From: Bretschneidera sinensis | Taxonomy: Eukaryota > Streptophyta > Magnoliopsida > Brassicales > Akaniaceae | Reading direction: 5' to 3' | Assembly: GCA_023935145.1 (NCBI GenBank) | Contig: CM043701.1 | Coordinates: forward strand, 70,634,317-70,698,316 | Length of the DNA stretch: 64,000 nt | Shown here: one piece after another, positions 55,894 through 64,000 of the stretch | How positions within the stretch are numbered: the first letter of the stretch is position 1 | How the letters are laid out: every line of letters starts with the position of its first letter | Made by a program: the position numbers and the translations under genes | Notes under the pieces: model-generated | The model's database searches: none | What the model was told of the DNA's origin: nothing | The model's input: only the letters and a program-made list of their open reading frames with translations

Positions 55894-57442
55894 TGTTAGT
55901 AGTATGCCCTACAAGCTAATGATATTTGATGTATTAGCATGTAATTTGTAAAGCAAATTTATTCAAACTGTAATCAATATTTTAATGGAAAGTTTTGTTT
56001 ATCATGAATATTTGTTAAATTACATCATCATGATCAAGTCCACAAAATAAGAGCAATATAGCAACAGAGATAGGATTATGATGTGGTCTAAATAATGAGA
56101 CTTAATCATCTCGAAAGCTTTATTATTAAATGTTGTTGGTCAGATGATACTAATTGGACGTTAGTAATTCGGTTAGACTAGTACATACCATGTTTACCCA
56201 ATTGAGAGGGTGACTGATCTCAATGTCATTTGTGTGCGAGACAATAGAACAAGTACGTGGGTGCTCATTGGATAATGAGTTCAGTGAATATGACTCAACT
56301 GAAGAACATCTAAAGAATTTTTTCTGTCCTATCAATAGGTAGTTCTTATGTTACAGTTGTGCATGTGATCCTTAAACTTGAGGTGCCATGGTTAAATTGT
56401 ATGTGACTTATTATACATTGATTCTATTTAATATAGTTATATTCATGGATCATTAGTAAGTAGTAATTGGGTATAATGGGTTTCATATAGAGATTTGTGA
56501 GTCTACAATTAGAGATCTATCACTCTTAAGCAAAGAGAGAGAATGTCCTATGTGATCTAATAAGATATAACTCAAGAAGTTCCTTACACAAGGCAGGGCG
56601 AAAATTATAAAGGAGTTTCTAATTTCATTAGTGGAGTTAGCCTTAAGATCTAGACACATATAATTAATGCTAAAAGTTTGATAGTAATTGCATACCCTAA
56701 TTAGCTTAATTAGGACTTTGCATGATGGAAGGATTGAATTGAACAATAACAAAATTCAACACAAAGGTTCAAGGTCTCCCAACAAAATTCACACTGTTTG
56801 GGTAGTCATGATATGTTGTTAGGTGTCACTCATGATTGGAGAACCCTGAGAAATAATTTATGGATAATTAATTAATGCTCATTAAAAGGATAATCAAAGA
56901 GAGATTTTTATTTTAAAATAAAAGTGTTCTAATTAATTGGAAAGGGTTTCAATTGCAATTATATAAAATTTATGGCCTACAACTAGATTAGCTTGAATCT
57001 AAGGGGCTACACATAAAAAGGGCAATGTGTAATTGGAAATTACTACAGGGGTTTGAATTACAATTAATGGTTAATTGTAACTAACCCTAGCATATAAGTA
57101 GTTTATATTTATGATCTCCTTAAAATTTTAGGCCTCTTCTCTTTCAAAGGGAAGAGCAAAATTGTTGGTGGGATTTCCTGATTCAAGATTTGCGTTGTAT
57201 GGATTATCCTTAGAGATCACATAGTTTTGTAATTCTTGTGGATTCAAGAACACAAGGAATTTAGTGACACTCTTTGAATTGTGCAAAGAAGATTAAGAAC
57301 ACTACGAATCAAAGGTAATGATTCTTATCCTTTTATATTCTTCTTCAATATGTGGTCCATGTAAATCATAAGGTGATTTAGGTTAAAATGAATTCTAGAA
57401 AAAATTAAAATTTCTATTGTGTTTTCTATATCGATTTTCTTC
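55894..57442 (+). mobile_element. Copia H 5' LTR (probable)
   Basis: Begins TGTTAGTAGTATGCCCTACA and ends TTTTCTTCTA just before a Met-tRNA-like primer-binding site. No second copy is in the window, so the boundaries rest on the TG start, the primer site and the gag relic downstream. Confidence 0.65.
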
Positions 57443-57443
57443 T

Positions 57444-57455
57444 AGTATCAGAGTC
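57444..57455 (+). other. Copia H primer-binding site (decayed)
   Basis: GTATCAGAGTCA, the tRNA-Met site TGGTATCAGAGC with changes, followed by CATCCTTGTG. Confidence 0.65.
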
Positions 57456-59378
57456 ATCCTTGTGATTTATGTATAACATAGTAATTTATTGTCACGACTA
57501 TATAAGATTTGATCTTTGAATTCTATAGATTGAATATTTGATAATCTAAAAGTTATTATTTGATTGAGTATTGTCATATGATGACGATAAATTTATAGTA
57601 GATTATTTAGAAACAAAATAAATTCTATAAGGATTGATTAGATTTAATTTGGATGTCTAAAATTTTGTGTTAGATAGAATTAAATCAAGTCTGGGAAGAT
57701 AAGAAAAAAATTTGCAGAATACAAGGTGTAGTCGACTATCATAGGAATGTAGTCGACTACACCCTTCAGACCTGATAGGATTTTTGGGCAGAAACTTTGT
57801 GCAGTCCACTACAGCTAGGGTATAGTCAACTATAGCAGAGAAAATCAACAAAAATAGTTTTTCGAAAATAGATGGTTTTTACTCATTCTTGAGATTCTTA
57901 ATTTTGTTCTACTTAAAATTCAAAATCTAACTTTTATTAACTAAATAAATGATTTTTGGATGTCAAAAATTATATTTTGTTAATTAATTTTTTTCTTAAC
58001 TTTATATTAAAGTTTTAAGAATTTGGAGTTTGATCAGGAATTGAAACTCCAAAATCGTTATCATATTAGAATTGTGAATTATAATGAGTAAGAAATCTAA
58101 TTCCTTTTTGGAATAGGATTAAGGAAAGTTTGTGGAGACCTAATTTGATTAGGATAAGCAATCTTAGAATAAAGCCATAACTAGAATAAATTATATTTAA
58201 ATTTGTATATGCAATTAGATTGTATGTATGCTCAAGGATAGGTGACTATGGACTTAAGACCAAATAATCGAGCTATGTGATTGATTCTTATTAAATGTGA
58301 TTGAATTCATGATTGTAATTGATTAAGGGTTGTAATATTTATTCTCTATTTTGGGGTATATAGTTTTAAATAAGGTTTGCATACCTCATCTTTCCTTTAT
58401 CTCATGTTGTAAAATTATATCTCTCTTATTTTAACTCCCATTGATTTTGAATCAATGTTTCTTATTGATTATTGTAATATAATTAGTTAGAATATTTTGA
58501 GAGAAGTAGATAAAAAAATTTCGTGCAAGTGTGAGGATGATCGAGTGTGCAAGGAAGTACTAGAGGCTCATTTGAAGATTATAAGGCCCATCATATGGGA
58601 ATTGATGATTAATATTATAAAACCTAAGCTAAGACCAATGATTCACTTAGTGGCTCAAGTGAATCATGCATAAAAATCCATAATCATTGAATTTAATATT
58701 TTATTTACTATTATATGATGAATGCTATGTATGTGATGAATGTTTAAATAAACTGATAAGACTAAAGACTAATTAAACTCCATAAAAGTAATGGCTATTA
58801 AGTTATAACAAAGAGACATTATAAATGTCTTATCATGGCCTTCCACCATTGTAAAGATATATGGGATCTACTATTCTAAGATTTTATCGTAGATATGTGA
58901 GACTTACAATATGAGAGATTCATGATATCCTATTAAATAAATGATATAACAAGTTATGAAACTAATAGGTCCGAGAAATTATCATATGAGGGCCCATTGG
59001 TTCAATCACCTACAGTTGTGAAAATTGTGGGTTTGACTTAACTATGATATATTGTCCAAGAAACTATTATGTAAGGATAATATATTTTAGAGGTCAAATG
59101 AATGATTAGGAATTATATTAGATGTAACTGATAAGTGCTATCTAACCATTTAAGGTTCATTATAGCCAAGAAACTATCATGTAAGGCTATTTTAAACGAG
59201 TAATGGGATCCCAATCCCCGCTAGAAGATCTTCCAATGAAGTCACCTGAATTTCATACTGAGGGATTATGGAATTTGAAAAGAATAGTGGGAGGAACTAA
59301 TACGATTAAATACCAAATCTATTGGTAGATAATAAAATAAAAATATGTCAATTTTCTGCTGTTGCTGATTGTAGATCA
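57456..59378 (+). other. Copia H leader, non-coding
   Basis: About 1.9 kb with no supported gene. Palindromic GTCGAC words lie at 57725-57840. A TATA-like GGGGTATATAG is near 58353. Confidence 0.5.
57725..57840. repeat. GTAGTCGACTAC-type palindromes
   Basis: TGTAGTCGACTAT, TGTAGTCGACTACA (14-bp perfect palindrome near 57751), then decayed CAGTCCACTACA and TAGTCAACTATA. Same GTCGAC core as the Copia A palindromes, different flanks. Confidence 0.8.
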
Positions 59379-60200
59379 CAATGACTAACCTCAACCTCCT
59401 ACCTAGAATTCTTGGTACCAACAGATTGACTATGCCAAATTTCCTTGATTGGATGAGGAATTTTAGAATTGTTCTAAATACTGAGAAAATTGACTATATT
59501 CTTAGTTAATCAATCTCTTCCAGCAACCGATGCTCGAAATGCTATAGAAGAATAGGTTGTTACTTTTGAGAAGTGGTAAGAGGATGACATGAAAGCTAGG
59601 TGTTACATGCTAGCATTGATGTCTAATGAGCTTTATAAGCAACATGAGAAAATAGAAAGTGCCTTTGCGATGTTACTTCATCTACAAGAGTTATATGTTG
59701 ATATAGTCACAATGCAAGATTCTAAATATCAAAGGACCTCTTTAAAGATATGATACCTGAGGGATATCGATCCATGAACATGTATTAAAGATGATCAACT
59801 AAATCAGCTAGTTAGACAAACTTGGTTTTAGCATGAATGCAGAATTAAGTAGTGACTTGATTCTGCAATCCCTTCCAAACTCATTCTCGAAGTTTGTTAT
59901 GAACTACAACATGAAAAAGTTAGAAGCTACACTTCAAAAGATTGTTAACATGTTAAAGATTGCAGAGGCAATGATAAAGAAAGGTAAGGCATGCTTTATG
60001 CTTATTGATGAGGCCTCTTCTTCGAAACCCAATGATAAAAGTGTCTCAAAGAATAAGAAGAAACCATTGGAAGCAAAGGGAGGTGTCAACAAAGCTAGTT
60101 CTTAAAAATCCAAGGATAAGGATAAGTGCTTCAATTGAGGCAAAGATGGACACTGGAAGAGGAACTATAAGGATTACCTTGCGAATTTAAGAGGACAAAC
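59379..60200 (+). pseudogene. gag: Copia H gag
   Basis: ATG at 59379 opens MTNLNLLPRILGTNRLTMPN, then FLDWMRNFRIVLNTEKIDYI, a clear copia gag start. After stops and shifts: WEDDMKARCYMLALMSNELYKQ (read in part) near 59585, NAELSSDLILQSLPNSFSKF at 59833-59895, MNYNMKKLEAT, and a Lys-rich C-terminus. The zinc knuckle (CFNxGKDGHWKRN) is readable near 60127-60165 with a stop at its second Cys. Confidence 0.8.
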
Positions 60201-60690
60201 CTTTGGAAGTTTTTACTTGTTTAAATTAACTTATTAGTTAAAGAAGCTTCTACTTAGGTATTAGATACTAAGTGTTATTCTTACATTTGCAAAGCGTTGC
60301 AACTAGTAAGAAAAAGAAGGAAGCTAAGATAAATAGGAGTCAAGCTTCATATTGCAAATGGATCAAGTGTTGATGCATTAGCTAAAGAGACTTATTTAGG
60401 TTTACCATCTAGAAATTGGATGGTAAAATATTGCATATTGATCAACTAGGTAATAAAAAGAAAAGATGAAATTAATCATTCTTATGTATGGCATCTCAAA
60501 CTTGGTTATATAAATGAGAGTAGGATTAACAAGGTGGCTAAAGATGGATACTTTAATTCATTGCATTTAAAGTCATATGCAACATGTGAATATTGTATTA
60601 TGCGAAAGATAACTAAAACTCTATTTAGTGGTCATGAAGAAAGAGCTGCAAATGTATTAGGTTTAATCCACATTGATGTTTATGGGCCAC
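60201..60690 (+). pseudogene. Copia H protease/pre-integrase relic, cut by an LTR
   Basis: From about 60480 the GAG-pre-integrase domain is readable: WHLKLGYINESRINKVAKDG, CEYCIMRKITKTLFSGH, then LGLIHIDVYGPL, the first catalytic Asp of integrase. The sequence is cut at 60690 by an Athila-like LTR; no continuation is in the window. Confidence 0.75.
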
Positions 60691-62405
60691 TGATGAGTGC
60701 CAAATATTGCATATTTTGGCCCTTTAATTTACATTTGTTAATTCTTTAGTTGTGTCCTAATCTTATATTTTGTGTTAGTTCTATAATTTTTAATGTTTTA
60801 TATTATTGCAAAGGAAATTGGGGATTTAATGTGAAAAAAATCAAAAGCTGGAATCTACTGTTACAATCGAGCACAGGAGACCTGCGATCGAGCGCAATAG
60901 CGCTCAAGTATTTATTTATATGTTTAGCTTAGGAATTTGTTACTTTGAGTTGTTTTTTCATTGTTTTACAGGTTTACAAGCACTTGGAAATGAGTTTCAC
61001 CAAAATTCCAAAATTGCCCATACAAATCAATCATTTTTTCAAATTAAACTGTACAGATCAGTAATTTTTTTAAAGATCCAGAGGTCTATTTTCTGGAGAA
61101 TTTTATGGCTCGTAAATATGATTTTTCTAGAGAAAGTTATGGCAGTTTTAGTAGACAAAGTCAGGCTGTGCGTGATTTCAATGTGGCAGAAGTGATTTTT
61201 AACTGTAATGATTCAGGAAGAAACAAGAGATGAGCCATATATTCTTGGAAAGATCCGGATGTCTATTTTTTTGGAGAATTTTACGGCTCGTAAATATGAT
61301 TTTTCTAGAGAAAGTTATGGCAGTTTTAGTAGACAAAGGTCAGGCTGTGCTTGATTTCAGCATGGGCAGAAGTTTTGAAGGGCATGTGAAGGATTAAATC
61401 CCACATCCCACATCCCACATCGGATTGGAAACACATTGTACTCATGAAGTTCCTCTATAAAAGCCTCATTTCACTTCATCAAATTGGTGTGCAATCTCGG
61501 AGGCTTTGCTACCAAGGGGTGCAATATGGAGGATTTTGCTACCAAATGGGGGAAGCACCGCACAGCAGCTGCGGGTGGAATTTCTCTCTCCATGTATTGT
61601 TAGTTTTAATTTATTTATTTTAAGTTTTAAAGTTTAATGTTTAGCACTTTAATGTTTTCTCTAATTTTTCCCTTGAGATTTTTGTTGTCTATTTTATTAA
61701 TGGGTAACTAAATTCTCAAGTGGGGCTAGGGATGAACTTGCACAGTCGATGGTATTTTTGTTTATTTTTTAATTTATGTATTGGATTATCAATTACTAAA
61801 ACTCTTTTGTTTTATCATTCTCAATTCATTGGTGATGTTTTCTTCTCCGAATAATCGTAGAATTTATTCTGTTTATGGATTCAGTCATGCTTTCTCTATT
61901 GAATGGATTAGCTCTTTGATTATGTTTGGATCAATTATTTATCTATATTGATTTAATTCTTTGTTGCAGTATCGCTTCCTGTGTATATTGTCGTCGTTGG
62001 ATTTTCTCAATAGTGATAATAATTTACATATTTTAAAAGTGGTGAATGATTTTTCAAAGGGTTACATTTGATTTATTCATGGTTTATAAATCTACACCTT
62101 CCGATTGGAAATTTCGGGAATTGAGTTCCCAATTTAGTTATTCGATGAATTAAGAATAATTAAAATACCAGATTTGTGCAAGGGATTCCTGACGCTTTAC
62201 TGTTTGTCAAATTTGAGTACTTTCTCCGTTAGTCACTTTGCTTCACTTTAATTTGCATTTAAAATTAATATTTGTTCTCCATTAATCATTTAATATTTTT
62301 CTTTAGTTTCTTTGTTCCTTCTACTATTCTTTAAATTTGTCTCTCTGTGGAATTGACGTCCCAAAGTTGTTCTACAACTACTGCGTTATCCTTTTGGCAT
62401 AATCA
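60691..62405 (+). mobile_element. Athila-like LTR inserted in Copia H, mosaic
   Basis: Starts TGATGAGTGCCAAATATTGC, the family start, and ends GGCATAATCA before a primer-binding site. Three parts: 60691-60935 is like the other LTR starts but with its own sequence and CGATCG repeats; 60936-61450 matches the doubled block of element D LTRs; 61600-62405 differs from D and ends like the element N LTR. TATA: CCTCTATAAAAGCC near 61452. Confidence 0.75.
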
Positions 62406-62410
62406 AATTT

Positions 62411-62428
62411 TGGCACCGTTTCCGAGGA
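62411..62428 (+). other. Primer-binding site of the inserted LTR
   Basis: TGGCACCGTTTCCGAGGA, Athila-type with changes, five bases after the LTR. Shows the LTR is a 5' LTR whose internal region is cut at 62485. Confidence 0.8.
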
Positions 62429-62485
62429 AACGGTAGAAGAATTGCTAGATAGTTTTTCATTTTAGTAGTTTGTAAAGGCGGTAAC

Positions 62486-63797
62486 TGTTGTGCATTTATC
62501 TACCTAAATAAATAAGCAAATAATTGTACAGTTATACTTGCAAGTGCACAAGGTCAACAATAGCGTAGTGTGTGTATGCAAGATCATCTCCACAAGGATT
62601 GGTAAATTCTAATTGAGAATTAGTTTCGCAGTAATAAAATAAAATGAAAGAAATATATGTTGGGTTTGAATTAATAAAGATAAAGGCGTAGGGACTTGAT
62701 ATCCACCACTAATCATGCTACCACAACAAAACAGTATGCCAATGCTTTACTTATGTCATGAAAACCTAATGTTTGTCAACCTAAGGGCTTGGTCCACTCC
62801 TTAAGCTATTGATTTCCCTAAGCAACGAGTTAGGCATGGTATCTACTCTAACTCTTTTCTTTCTTAAGAGATTCAGCATGGTGTATACTGAGTTGTTCCT
62901 TAAGAGAGCATAGAATTTGTGGAAATCGACAACCACACGAGACATAAAGCATGGTATCTACTCCCAGTTTCCCATGTTGATTAACCTAAGAATCTGGCGT
63001 GGATTTCTTTTATTACTATTGTTAGACCCAGGACTCGGTCATCCAAATTGATCCAACTAACTAATCCATACCACATGCATATATTGATCAGACACACACA
63101 TATGAGGAATTTAAATCAAAACATGCATTAATCAAGTTAAGCAACAAAACATAAATATTGCAAATGCAACAATACTGAATTATGGAGTAAACATAATTAG
63201 GGCTTCAACCAAGCCCTTACTAGAAAATTAGTTACACACAGTTGTGATGCTAAACAACATCATAAAGTAATAATAAAGGAAAGAAGAAACCCAAAAACAC
63301 TATAGAGAAGAGTCGTCAATTCGTCTCTACAATCTCTCCTTTGGGCTCATCCAGCCTCCGGGCTCCCCGAACAAAAAAAAACTAAAACTAAAAAGGGAGA
63401 TTCCGTTTCTGTGTTTTACAAGTCTATTTATAGGGTTCTAAGGACACCTTGAAACCTTAATTTCCAAAATAAGACTTCAACCATTATTTCCAAAATAGGT
63501 TCTGCCGGTTTACTGTACGTGTGCGCTTGATCGCATACTATTGCACTCTAGCGCATCTGCGCTCGAGCCTTCTTTTTGCGTGCGAGCATAGGCTGTGCTC
63601 GATCCTGGCATGGGCGCTGGGTGCTTGCGTGCTCGATCGCACTCTTCTGTGCGCTCGATCACACCTATCTGGTTCCAGATCTTCAGTTTTTTTCTTTAGA
63701 GTTCCAAAATGTCTTCTTTTCTTCAAAGACCTATGAAAAACACATAAATAACAAAAATGAAGTAGAATATACTGAAATACATAAACAAAGAGCCTAA
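62486..63797 (-). mobile_element. LTR of the 27264-28535 family, truncated
   Basis: Plus strand TGTTGTGCATTTATCTACC; homologous to 27264-28535 read in the same direction. Its outer (U3) end is lost at 63797, where AGAGCCTAA is followed by another LTR end. U3 has the CGATCG/CTCGA cluster at 63520-63670. Confidence 0.85.
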
Positions 63798-64000
63798 TGT
63801 TGTGCGATTATCTACCTAAATAAATAAGTAAATAACCGTACAATTTTACTTGCAAGTTCACAAGGTCAACAGTATAGTATAGTGTGCGAATGCAAGATCA
63901 TCTCCACAGGGATTGGTGAATTTCAATTTAGAATTAGTTTCGTAATATAAAAAGATAGAAATAATAAAAAGGTTGATTTTGATAAAGATAAAATAATAAG
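63798..64000 (-). mobile_element. Second LTR of the same family, cut by window end
   Basis: TGTTGTGCGATTATCTACCT repeats the start of the preceding LTR; the homology continues to the window edge. Inserted in, or recombined with, the first. Confidence 0.8.

Overview
This window is plant nuclear DNA made almost entirely of nested, decayed LTR retrotransposons. The AT-rich background, the primer-binding sites (initiator-tRNA-Met type for Ty1/copia, tRNA-Asp type for Athila-like Ty3) and the env-like plant ORFs all point to a flowering plant, probably a eudicot; the species cannot be named from sequence alone. I found no convincing host gene, rRNA, tRNA or CRISPR array. Element names below (Copia A, F, H; Athila-like B, C, D, E, N; Ty3 G) are mine.

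Layout: 1-960 is the 3' part of an Athila-like LTR lying inside the 5' LTR of Copia A. 961-11561 is Copia A (+), a SIRE/Maximus-like element with gag, protease, integrase, RT, RNase H, an env-like relic and a 3' LTR; that LTR carries its own 669-bp insertion (10637-11305). 11562-13777 is Athila-like C (-): gag-protease interrupted by Copia A. 13778-21433 is Athila-like D (+): two LTRs, gag-protease and a stump of RT. 21434-28535 is Athila-like B (-): gag-protease and an env-like ORF but no RT or integrase. 28536-36723 is element E (-): RT, RNase H, integrase and an env-like ORF split by a solo LTR with a perfect 5-bp duplication, but no gag-protease. 36724-37095 and 50307 to about 54250 are two halves of an older Ty3-like element G, split by Copia F (37096-50301, -, duplication AACAC). 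F is itself split by N (38743-45972, -), a gag-protease-only Athila-like element. 55894-60690 is a relic of Copia H (+). 60691-62485 is an Athila-like LTR with its primer-binding site, inserted in H. 62486-64000 holds two further LTRs, one inside the other.

How the parts relate: no element here encodes a complete intact set. B, D and N keep gag and protease but have lost the polymerase; E keeps the polymerase and the env-like ORF but has lost gag and protease. If the families were active, such partial elements would have depended on enzymes supplied in trans. Reading frames are broken mostly by nonsense changes of the C-to-T/G-to-A kind and by small indels in homopolymers.

The most interesting signals are a palindrome-array-plus-TATA promoter module found both in the Copia A LTR and in front of its env-like ORF, and a 669-bp LTR insertion whose internal fold-back contains an antisense U5/PBS end, as expected of an aberrant reverse-transcription product that still integrated.
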